The notes beneath the pieces were generated by a model that was not told the origin of the DNA, searched no databases, and saw nothing but the letters and a program-made list of their open reading frames with translations. 64,000 nt of DNA from Limnanthes douglasii subsp. nivea. Lineage: Eukaryota > Streptophyta > Magnoliopsida > Brassicales > Limnanthaceae. The stretch's first letter is position 1. Every line of letters begins with the position of its first letter. The stretch lies in NCBI GenBank assembly GCA_036936605.1, contig JAUPFV010000004.1:286730009-286794008 (forward strand), in the 5' to 3' direction. Position numbers and translations under genes: made by a program. Positions 12,051 through 22,160 of this stretch are shown piece by piece.

Positions 12051-13089
12051 GATTATATTAAGCTCTGAGCAATGTGAATTTGTTGAGGAGGTAGTAAATA
12101 ATTCGGCGCGTATTCGGGGTGATTGGAGAATTGACTTGTTAAATTTTCTTACAAAGGGAATACTACCTCTTGATAAGCACTTGCTCAAGAAAATAAGGAA
12201 TAAAGCTCTTGGTTATGTGGTGTTGGATGGGGTATTGTATAAGAGGTCCGTGTCGAGGCCTTTATTACGATGTTTGAGTAAGCAAGAATATCAAAACATT
12301 TTATCTGAATTACATGATGGAGATGGATCAGCTCATTGTAGTTTCAAAGCTTTAACACGTAGGGTATTGTTGGCAGGATATTATTGGCCTACTATATTGC
12401 AGGATGCCAAGTTATTAGTTTGAAGTTGTGATACTTGTCAAAGGTATGCACATTTGATACATAAACCAGCGACACCTCTAATGATAATCTCTGAGGCGGT
12501 TCCTTTTGATAGATGGGGGATTGCTTTAGTAGGACCATTGCCTATGGCTTCAGGAGGAAGACAGATGATTATTGTCGTAGTTGATTATTTTTCGAAGTGG
12601 GCAGAAGCAGAGCCTTTAGCTGGAACAAAAGCTGAGGATGTGATCAAGTTTATTCTAAGTAGCATCTGCTACCGTTTTGGAGTTCCTCGAAAGATAACAA
12701 CAGACAACGGTCCCCAATTTAATAACAAGGAAATGGACTCTTTTTGCTCCTCGAAAGGAATACAGCAATGCTTTTCTACTCCTTTTCACCCACAAGCAAA
12801 TGGGCAAGTGGAAGTTACAAATAGATCTATTTTAGAGGGTTTGAAGAAAAATTTGGCGGGAGCAGCGGGGAAATGGTCAAATTATCTTCAAGAGGTGTTG
12901 TGGGCATATCGTACAACTCCTAGAGAGGCCACAAAAGAGACTCCTTTTTATTTGGTGTATGGAATGGATGCTGTATGCCCTGCTGAATCTACATTACCTT
13001 CCTATAGGCTATTGTATTATTCCGAAGTAGATAATGATGAAGCTGGAAGGATTGAGCTTGATTTGTTAGAGGAAAAGAGGGTTAAAGCA
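12050..13089 (+). pseudogene. gypsy-1 integrase, N-terminal part, split by Athila insertion
   Basis: The zinc-binding region reads LHDGDGSAHCSF...AGYYWPTI...SCDTCQR, with a TGA at 12421 just before SCDTC. In the catalytic core the second acid (TTDNGPQF) and third (GQVEVTNRS) of the D,D-35-E triad are present. The first is changed: the sequence is FDRWGIALVGPLP where an Asp follows GI in related elements (gypsy-2 at about 58463 keeps Asp). The frame is open to 13089, where the Athila-type element enters at VKA. The remaining 90 codons are at 21400-21669. Confidence 0.93.
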
Positions 13090-15140
13090 TGATAAGTGCA
13101 TTTCATATCACTTATTACGCTTCCATTATTCTTAAAATCATCACCGGCTCTCAAGTATTCGTTGAGTTTTAACGTGTTTTTCCAGTATTATTAAAGTCGC
13201 TTGTGCCGCGGGTAAATTGTGATAATATTAATAAATTTGGGTTGAAATTGAAGAAACTGGAAAATTAATGTATTTAGGAAAATTTTGGAACAGTTGAAAA
13301 GAAAAGAAAATATATTAATGCTAAAAATATATTATGACAAGTGATTTTCCAAAAAAAATATATATTAATGCTAAAAATATATTATGACACTGATTTTCCA
13401 AAATATATATATATTAATGCTTGAAAAATATATTACTCCCTCCGTTCCATATTAATGGACGTTTAAGGTGGGAGCACGGATATTAAGGAAACTCATTATG
13501 AGTTCTCGTTCCTATAAAAATTAGAACATGAATAAATTTAATTGGTCAATTATAATAAAAAGCTGCAGTTTGATAAAAAAAAGGCAATTGGTTTCATTGG
13601 CTATCAAATTGAATATCATTTAATATTATGGTAATTGTGAAACGACAACTAATATGAGATTAATTTAGTTTCTTAAAACGACCTATAATAAGGAGCGGAG
13701 AGAGTAATATTGGAAAAAAGGGAAAATATATTTTCTAAGATATTGTTTAAAATATTAAATTAAGAAGAAAATATTAAAGCGAAGCATAAAAGGAAATTAA
13801 TGCTGAATTAAGAAAAGAATATTAGATTAAAATATTATTTTATTTAACATAAATATTTACGTTACGTAATTTAATTGTTTATATTATTTTATTTAATATA
13901 AATATTTACGTTACGTAATTTAATTGTTTTTAGGGTTTCGGCAGAATATCTATATAAAGAGACAGACGTAAAGGAGAAAGGTGTGCCGTTTTTTGTTTCT
14001 TGTCTTTTGGAAAAATACAAACAAAAGAAAAAAAAATAAACAGAGAATAGAAAAAGAAAGCGATTGGCGTCAGACTACTCGAAAAGTAAGGCTCGCGTCA
14101 TACAGTTCGAAAAGCAATCAGACTGTTCCAAAAGCAATTGGTGTCACAAAAGACAAATCGTTTCTGTCGAAAAGCAAAGCAGAGAAAAGCAATTGACGGC
14201 GGCAAAAGCAATTGACGGCAAGCGAACTTTGAGTTTCTTTTTCGGTTTAATTTTTCTAAACTCTTTTTAGTTTATTTTTATTCTTATTCATCACGCTATG
14301 TTAATTTTTCTATACTCTTTTTAGTTTATTTTTATTCTTATTTATATTCATCTAACTATGTTAATTTTTAAGACCATGATGATGATTTGTTCGATTATGA
14401 ACTAATCATTGTCATGGAACCCTAGCGGATTTGTTTGAATATTATTTAGGGTTTATTGCTTAATTGATTTTTGAGATATGTTTATCGGTTACCTAGTATG
14501 GTTGTTATTTTTGTTAGATGCGTCGCGAACATCTAAATTGTTTATCTTTAAAGAATGCGGAAGTATATTTAAGGGTTAGAACTTGCCATGCTAGCATAAG
14601 TTCTTGAAAGATTCATATTGTGATTGTTCATGATTTGTAATATGTCATCAACCATATCATATTACCCTATGTAATCGAAATAGGTAACTTGTGCTTAAAA
14701 CCAATTGTACCTCAATTCATATAGACATATAGGATTGTCATGCATGCGGTGTCTGCTTAACTGCTATCTCTTTTGTGGTTGTTTAAGTGGTTTGGTTTAC
14801 GTGTACAGAAAGGTAGCGTATTCTGATTTTGTGTTATCTGATTAGTAATCGTAGTTATCTTACATATTGATTAAGTATATTAATACTCTAAGTAAAATAA
14901 ACAATGAAGTTAGGGTTCTATGTTTTCTCTCGTATAAGTAAAACTCATTAGATATTCTCGTACTTGATTTGTTTAGTTACATTCATACTTTATTACTCGT
15001 TCAAGCATTAGTTTAATAATCATACGTTGCTGCATAAGTGAATTCTTGTCTTATACACCTAGTCTTCGTGGGAACGATCTTTCTTACTTATTACTTGCTA
15101 CGATTTGACCGCGTATACTTGCGTGAGAAAAGTACTAACA
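13090..15140 (+). repeat. Athila-type 5' LTR
   Basis: Begins TGATAAGTGC and ends TACTAACA. It contains about 50-bp direct repeats with ATATTAATGCTAAAAATATA near 13310-13435, a MITE at 13436-13704, and a 49-bp tandem pair (ATAAATATTTACGTTACGTA) at about 13832-13929. Open frames such as 13981-14196 recur in the other LTR and are not genes. Confidence 0.95.
13436..13704. mobile_element. Stowaway-like MITE in the Athila 5' LTR
   Basis: Starts CTCCCTCCGTTCC and ends with a degraded inverted copy (GGAGCGGAGAGAG). TA flanks both ends (13434-13435 and 13705-13706). TA target repeats and CTCCCTCC ends fit Stowaway (Tc1/mariner-type) MITEs. It is 269 bp, AT-rich and non-coding. Confidence 0.88.
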
Positions 15141-15145
15141 AGTTT

Positions 15146-15163
15146 TTGGCGCCGTTGCCGGGG
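15146..15163 (+). other. Athila-type primer-binding site
   Basis: TGGCGCCGTTGCCGGGGA lies six bases inside the 5' LTR. This is the conserved primer-binding sequence of Athila and related plant gypsy elements. Confidence 0.9.
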
Positions 15164-15284
15164 ACTCGGTGTTATTTGATAGTTTTATTGCTTATCAGCA
15201 GGGGTCGTTATAAAACTACTGACTTGATTCGATTACTTGTTTTTCGAGTGTTTCTTGTGCTTCAGGTACTTGAGCGTGTATACA

Positions 15285-16704
15285 ATGGGAGATCCAGCTC
15301 CAAAAGCACTCATGGAGTACTCTCAACCAAAGATCATGGATATTCAGTCTAGCATTGTTAGACCCAATATCGCTGCGAATAATTTTGAGATTAAACCCAG
15401 TACTATTCAGATGATGCAGAATTCTTGTCAGTTTGGGGGAGCTTCATCTGAGGATCCTAATATGCACATTATGACCTTCCTTGAAATCTGTGATACTTTC
15501 AAGTTCAACGGTGTTTCAGATGATGCCATAAGACTGAGACTCTTCCCATTTTCTCTGAGGGACAAAGCTAAGAGCTGGTTACACTCTTTACCAGCAGGCT
15601 CGATCACTACTTGGGATATACTAGCACAGAAATTTCTCTCAAAATTCTTTCCTATGGCAAGAACAGCCGCCTTGAGGAATGCTATTACTCAGTTTTCTCA
15701 GTCATATGGTGAATCTTTAAGTGAAGCTTGGGAGTGTTACAAGGAGATGCTCAGAAAATGTCCTCATCATGGGATGCCTGATTGGTTAGTAATAAATTTC
15801 TTCTACAATGGGTTGGGTGCGCAAACAAGGCCCATGGTCGATGCTGCATCTGGGGGAGCCTTATTAACGAAAAACTATGAGGAAGCTCATAAGCTCCTTG
15901 AGATGATGGCTGCTAATGAATTCCAGAACCCTTCTCAGAGACAGTCACAACATAAAGTAGCTGGTATTCTTAACATAGACACTGCCACTGCTTTAGCAGC
16001 TCAGCTTGAAGCTCTAAACATGAAGGTAGATTCTTTGACTAAACTAGGGGTACAGCAGGTAGCTAGTGTGTGCGAGATTTGTGCTGGAGGGCATGACACT
16101 CAACAATGCCCAATATCTACTCAGTCAGTGCAATTTGTGAGTAACTTTCAGAGGTAGAATCAACAACCAATCTCAAACACCTATCACCCAAACAACAGAA
16201 ATCATCCGAACTTCAGTTGGAGCATTAATCAACAAGGTAATCAGCATTATGGTGCTAAGCCATACGCTCCTCCTGGATTTCAGCAACAAGGGAAGCAACA
16301 TCAATCTCAACAGTATGCCCCAAGACAACCTCAGAATCAACATCCTGACCCTTCTCAACATTCTGTGAGAGACTCTGAATTCGAAGAGATGAAGTTAATG
16401 ATTAAAAGTCTGATGGTATCTCACAAGACCTTGGAAAATCAGATTGGGCAGATGGCCAGTAACATGATTGTTAGACCTCAGGGAGTTCTTCCTAGCGACA
16501 CGAAACATAATCCAGGTAAACGGGACGGCAAAGAGCAATGCCAAGCTATCACCTTGCGATCAGGAAAGGTTGCTGAGAACCCCACAGTTGAAGAAGAGGC
16601 GGATTCTTCTCAAAATCAGCCCATTCTGAAAAATTCTGCTCAAAATCAGCCCTCATCTGAGGTTAATTCTGGTCAAGATCAGCCACCTAAAAAGCCATCT
16701 CAGT
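15285..16704 (+). pseudogene. Athila-type gag with two stops
   Basis: ATG at 15285 (MGDPAPKALMEYSQPK). The capsid region contains IRLRLFPFSLRDKAKSWLHS and FFPMARTAALRNAITQF, which are Athila gag signatures. A Cys/His cluster (CEICAGGHDTQQCP) near 16070 is the nucleocapsid motif. A TAG at 16156-16158 interrupts the Gln/Asn-rich stretch. The frame then stays open through ENQIGQMA and QAITLRSGK to a TAA near 16705, both stops probably at former Gln codons. Capsid function could still be supplied in trans by intact relatives. Confidence 0.9.
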
Positions 16705-16749
16705 AAGTTGTTGAGCCTACGATCTACCCTCCTCCACCTTTTCCGCAAA

Positions 16750-18080
16750 GGTTACAGAAACATAAGCTAGATGCTCAGTTTGGGAGATTTTTGGAGGTAT
16801 TCAAGAAGCTACACATCAACATACCTTTTGCTGAAGCATTAGAGCAAATGCCTAGTTATGCCAAGTTCATGAAGGGAATTCTTTCGAAAAGCTAAAGCTT
16901 GGTGATTTTGAGACAGTGGCGCTCACTGAGGAATGCAGTGCGATCTTACAACAAAAATTGCCTCCTAAACTTAAAGATCCAGGAAGCTTCACCATTCCTT
17001 GTTTAATCGGTAATCTAACTTTCAGCAAATGTTTATGTGATTTGGGAGCGAGCATCAATCTGATGCCCCTATCTGTGTTTGAGAAACTTGGGCTACCTGA
17101 GCCAAAACCGACTAATATCTTTTTGCAACTGGCTGATCGTTCTATTACATATCCTCGTGGGATCGTAGAAGATGTCTTAGTAAAGGTAGACAAGCTCATC
17201 TTTCCTGCTGACTTCGTTATCTTGGATTTCGAAGAGGACTAAAACATCCCCATAATCATGGGAAGACCATTCTTGGCTACGGGCAAAACTCTGATCGATG
17301 TCCAAAAAGGGGAGCTCACTATGAGAGTGCAAGATCAGACTGTCACTTTCAACGTTTTCAAGGCTATGCAATCCCCAATAGAGGATGAGGAATGTTTCAG
17401 GTTGGATACGGTCGATTCTTTGCACAACAATAAGGTGGATAGGTATGCGAGTTCAGATGTTCTAGGCAGAGTTCTACATGGTGAATCTGACTTAGAAGAC
17501 GAAGAGATATCCGAATGTGTTCAACTACTACAGGCAGCCCCGTATCAAAAGAGGCTCAATATTCCACATGAGTCGCTCAGACTGGGTGATCTTAAGGATT
17601 CTCAGGAAAGGCTTACACCTTCGCCACAAGAAGCTCCTAAACTTGAACTCAAACCACTACCAGATCATCTCAGGTATGCTTACTTAGGAGAGTCATCTAT
17701 ATTACCTGTTATTATTGCATCTAACCTTTCAGGTAGTGAGGAAGAAAAGCTATTAAGAGTTCTGGGGAAGTTCAAATCAGCCAACTTGTTAAGGACCATA
17801 GCAGATATCAGAAGACGTATAAGGAAAAAAGTCAAGAAACGGCATGATATGAAGCTAACTTGTTATTCTTTTCAACTCTCGTCTAAAGTTTTTCCCAAGG
17901 AAGCTCAAGTCAAGATGGTCTGGACCTTTTAAAGTCAAGACAGTATATCCACATGGAGCAGTTGAAATCTATGAGGAATCGCCAGACAAAGCATTCAAAG
18001 TCAATGGTCAGCGACTCAAGCATTACTTTGGAGATGTGGGGAACCGTGAGGCATTCAATATCAGCCTCGACACTATATGA
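16750..18080 (+). pseudogene. Athila-type protease joined to integrase tail (RT/RNase H/integrase core deleted)
   Basis: Protease: CDLGASINLMPLSVFEKLGL (near 17035) and, after a stop near 17240, IIMGRPFLATGKTLID (17252-17300). The RT N-terminus starts correctly (LKPLPDHLRYAYLGE, LPVIIASNLSGSEEEKL), but at RTIADI (near 17800) it meets KKVKKRHDMKL, which belongs to the integrase C-terminal end. After a frame change this continues as [14 protein letters not shown] and [12 protein letters not shown], ending TGA near 18080. No RT catalytic motif, RNase H or integrase core lies between. Deletion of several kilobases is the simplest reading. Confidence 0.9.
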
Positions 18081-19338
18081 TTCCTAGTGGTATCGTCGAG
18101 CTATCGACGTTAAACAAGCGCTTCGTGGGAGGCAACCCACTGAGAAACAATGATCAACACTGCTGGACGAATAGGGGAGTGTTTCTTTTATCTTTTAATT
18201 TCTTGTAGTTGCATTCATCATAGTAGCTATTCATGTTAGTCATGCTTATTTTCATTTTCATGCCATGATTATATAGACTGTGTTTAGGATCGAGTTAGCT
18301 TATTAGCATAGCATTTTGTTCATGCATTTTGCGTCTTTGATCCCTTCAGTTGCTGTTTCTACTTAAGTAGCCGATGATAAAAATTGTTTGGAATGACTGT
18401 AGGAATAAAATCTAATTAGGTTGCTTGTCAGTTAGCTTGCTTGATGTAGAAGCACAATTAATACATGTAGACTCATCGATTGTTTTTATGCTAGTTACGG
18501 ACACACTTGAGTATTGTTATACATAATCCTTGCTTAGGTTCAGAATTACACCTTAATCTTTTATTAGCTCATGGATTGCAAAAAGATAAGTTTGGGGGAG
18601 TTAAAAGATAAATATGCGTATTATTCAGTTAGGCGTCAAAGGCTAGTAGTCGTTCGTTGACGTACGTCCTCTCGCTGGGGGCTGCGTATTGCGAGTAGTC
18701 TATGGGTGGAATGAGATGGAGCGAAACGCACTCATTCCTAATTCGATTTCTTAAAAAAAAGGGAAAATTGGCTAGGATGAGCTCTTTGGTGCTCGAGTTA
18801 TTAAGTTCTAGGGGACTTTGTGCCTAGTGACCTAAGACTTTTCCGGTCTGGGATCCGCTAACCTAAAGCTTGTTACATGGGCACCATTCTATAAGTCTTT
18901 AAGGGACCTCGTCCATTGCACGGTCAAATAAGCCTTTGAGTGTCTGTATATAGAGTAAAGCATAATAAATCTTTGACAACCCCGGATAAATATGGATGTG
19001 CAACTTGACTATGAAGAATCTAGGTTGTATTTCGTTTCTAATCTTGTGATTATTATGATGAGAACAAGTAAGGTCCATTAATTTGTACTAAAAACATGTC
19101 GATTGAGTTTGAGCACATACGCACGCTTCTTCACTTGTATTGCTAACATTTGAGTACCTAGTTATTTCACATTCCGAGGTCATTACATTCGTTGAAGCAT
19201 TTATGCTTAATTAGTTACGGTTACTTGTTCGGGATCATTGCGCTCTTGCATCCATTTAAATTCAGTTGCATTCATGCATCAATTGTTAAACCTGTTTTGC
19301 ATTGCTTGAGGAAAAGCAACGGTTTAAGTTTGGGGGTT
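18081..19338 (+). other. Athila 3' untranslated region, no ORF
   Basis: Begins with the conserved AAGCGCTTCGTGGGAGGCAA block (about 18115-18134). No env-like frame is present, although some Athila elements have one here. A purine-rich AGTTTGGGGGAG tract lies at 18589-18600. A second (19327-19338) directly precedes the LTR and is the polypurine tract. Confidence 0.8.
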
Positions 19339-21394
19339 TTATAAGTGCATTTCATATCACTTATTACGCTTCTATTATTCTTAAAATCATCACCGGCTCT
19401 CAAGTATTCGTTGAGTTTTAACGTGTTTTTCCAGTATTATTAAAGTCGCTTGTGCCGCGGGTAAATTGTGATAATATTAATAAATTTGGGTTGAAATTGA
19501 AGAAACTGGAAAATTAATGTATTTAGGAAAATTTTGGAACAGTTGAAAAGAAAAGAAAATATATTAATGCTAAAAATATATTATGACAAGTGATTTTCCA
19601 AAAAATATATATATTAATGCTAAAAATATATTATGACAGTGATTTTCCAAAAAATATATATATTAATGCTTGAAAAATATATTACTCCCTCCGTTCCATA
19701 TTAATAGACGCTTAAGGTGGGAGCACGGATATTAAGGAAACTCATTATGAGTTCTTTTTCCTATAAAAATTAGAGCAGGAATAAATTTAATTGGTCAATT
19801 ATAATAAAAAGCTGCAGTTTGATAAAAAAAAAAGGCAATTGGTTTCATTGGCTATCAAATTGAATATCATTTAATATTATGGTAATTGTGAAACGACAAC
19901 TAATATGGAATTAATTTAGTTTCTTAAAACGACATATAATAAGGAACGGAGGGAGTAATGTTGAAAAAAAATGGAAAATATATTTTCTAAGATATTGTTT
20001 AAAATATTAAATTAAGAAGAAAATATTAAAGCGAAGCATAAAAGGAAATTAATGCTGAATTAAGAAAAGAATATTAGATTAAAATATTATTTTATTTAAC
20101 ATAAATATTTACGTTACGTAATTTAATTGTTTATATTATTTTATTTAACATAAATATTTACGTTACATAATTTAATTGCTTTTAGGGTTTCGGCAGAATA
20201 TCTATATAAAAAGACAGACGTAAAGGAGAAAGGTGTGCCGTTTTTTGTTTCTTGTCTTTCGGAAAAATACAAACAAAAGAAAAAAAAAGTAAACAGAGAA
20301 TAGAAAAAGAAAGCGATTGGCGTCAGACTACTCGAAAAGTAAGGCTCGCGTCATACAGTTCGAAAAGCAATCAGACTGTTCCAAAAGCAATTGGTGTCAC
20401 AAAAGACAAATCGTTTCCGTCGAAAAGCAAAGTAGAGAAAAGCAATTGACGGCGGCAAAAGCAATTGACGGCAAGCGAACTTTGAGTTTTTTTTTTCGGT
20501 TTAATTTTTCTAAACTCTTTTTAGTTTATTTTTATTCTTATTCATCACGCTATGTTAATTTTTCTATACTCTTTTTAGTTTATTTTTATTCTTATTTATA
20601 TTCATCAAACTATGTTAATTTTTAAGACCGTGATGATGATTTGTTCGATTATGAACTAATCATTGTCATGGAATCCTAGCGGATTTGTTTGAATATTATT
20701 TAGGGTTTATTGCTTAATTGATTTTTGAGATATGTTTATCGGTTACCTAGTATGGTTGTTATTTTTGTTAGATGCGTCGCGAACATCTAAATTGTTTATC
20801 TTTAATGAATGCGAAAGTATATTTAAGGGTTAGAACTTGCCATGCTAGCATAGGTTCTTGAAAGATTCATATTGTGATTGTTCATGATTCGTAATATGTC
20901 ATTAACTATATCATATTACCCTATTTAATCGAAATAGGTAACTTGTGCTTAATACCAATTGTACCTCAATTCATATAGACATATAGGATTGTCATGCATG
21001 CGGTGTCTGCTTAACTGCTATCTCTTTTGTGGTTGTTTAAGTGGTTTGGTTTACGTGTAAAGAAAGGTAGCGTATTCTGATTTTGTGTTATCTGATTAGT
21101 AATCGTAGTTATCTTACATATTGATTAAGTATATTAATACTCTAAGTAAAATAAACAATGAAGTTAGGGTTCTATGTTTTCTCTCGTATAAGTAAAACTC
21201 ATTAGATATTCTCGTACTTGATTTGTTTAGTTACATTCATACTTTATTACTCGTTCAAGCATTAGTTTAATAATCATACGTTGATGCATAAGTGAATTCT
21301 TGTCTTATACACCTAGTATTCGTGGGAACGATCTTTCTTACTTATTACTTGCTACGATTTGACCGCGTATACTTGCGTGAGAAAAGGACAAACA
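19339..21394 (+). repeat. Athila-type 3' LTR
   Basis: Near-identical to 13090-15140. Its first two bases are TT rather than TG. A purine tract (AAGTTTGGGGGT, 19327-19338) precedes it, and AAGCA follows at 21395. Confidence 0.95.
19685..19955. mobile_element. Stowaway-like MITE in the Athila 3' LTR
   Basis: Same insertion as 13436-13704 at the equivalent LTR site. It has a cleaner right end (GGAACGGAGGGAG) and TA at 19683-19684 and 19956-19957. Its presence in both LTRs shows that it predates the last retrotransposition. Confidence 0.9.
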
Positions 21395-21399
21395 AAGCA

Positions 21400-21669
21400 C
21401 ATTTGAATGTGATTCATTATCAAACCTTAATGAGAAGCAGGTACGATGCTAAGGTTAAGAAGAGGGAGTTCAAAGTTGGTGATAAAGTGTTGCGAAAAGT
21501 ATTTCTTCATACCAAGGATAAACACCTCGGAAAATTGGCTCCGAATTGGGAGGGTCCTTATGAAGTCAAAATGAAGGTCAAGCCAGGGACATATAGGTTG
21601 TCTGATTGTGAGGGGAGGATGCTTAAACACCCTTGGAATATAGAACATTTGAAATTGTATTGTGAATAA
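21400..21669 (+). pseudogene. gypsy-1 integrase, C-terminal part after the nested insertion
   Basis: Continues the same codon phase as 13089 once the Athila element and one AAGCA repeat are removed. It begins HLNVIHYQTLMRSRYDAKV and contains KVGDKVLRKV, GKLAPNWEGPYEV and HPWNIEHLKLYCE before TAA at 21667. It is the integrase C-terminal (GPY-type) region. The homologous end in gypsy-2 is at 59016-59318. Confidence 0.95.
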
Positions 21670-22160
21670 AATCGAACTTAGAATTTTTGTAAAAGACGGA
21701 CATACTCTTTCCTTATCTGTTGGCCCAGAAAGGTTTTAATGAGGTGTCTGGTAAAAATTGAAGTTCATAATAAAATTTCTTTTGGCCATTGGTTGTTTAA
21801 TATGATGAATGATTTGTTATTTTGGTAACTTGGCAGAGACTGATCATCTTTGAAAGTTGACCAAGAGTAATTTTCCAAAGCAATAGCTTTGAAGAAACAA
21901 CCTATTTCGAGATGCCACATTTTATGAGCGCATCAAATTTTCTAGGTGCCACGTTTTATGAGTGCATCAAATTTTCGAGGTGCCACGTTTTATGAACGCA
22001 TCAAATTTTCGAGGTGCCACATTTTATGAGTGCACCAGAACTTTGAAATATTAAGATAGTTGCTTGTTTCATTGGATAAAGCTTGAAGCTTACAAAAAGG
22101 AGAAAACTACTTTAAAAAAACAACAACAACAATAAACACATGAGATATATAATCTACTGT
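21670..22160 (+). other. gypsy-1 spacer after pol, with 34-bp tandem repeat
   Basis: Non-coding. TTTTAATGAGGTG at 21734-21746 recurs at 59403-59415, at the same place in gypsy-2. A tandem array lies at 21912-22036: four units, the last partial, of GTGCCACGTTTTATGAGTGC plus 14 further bases, starting at 21912, 21946, 21980 and 22014. The array lies about 125 bp beyond the stop of the antisense gene. Confidence 0.85.

Larger units (their letters stand above)
13090..21394 (+). mobile_element. Athila-type Ty3/gypsy element, pol-deleted, nested in gypsy-1 integrase
   Basis: LTRs lie at 13090-15140 and 19339-21394 (about 2.05 kb each), with AAGCA target repeats at 13085-13089 and 21395-21399. The primer-binding region after the 5' LTR reads TGGCGCCGTTGCCGGGGA, typical of Athila and relatives. 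Gag and protease are present. RT breaks off soon after its start and joins the integrase C-terminal end. The conserved Athila block AAGCGCTTCGTGGGAGGCAA follows pol. By eye the LTRs differ at about 40 sites, near 2%. The element cannot move without help and is a non-autonomous deletion derivative. Confidence 0.95.

Noticed and set aside
13981..14270. Short frames in the Athila 5' LTR, repeated at 20252-20625
   Set aside because: They are copies of LTR sequence in both LTRs, with no motif; coding is unlikely.
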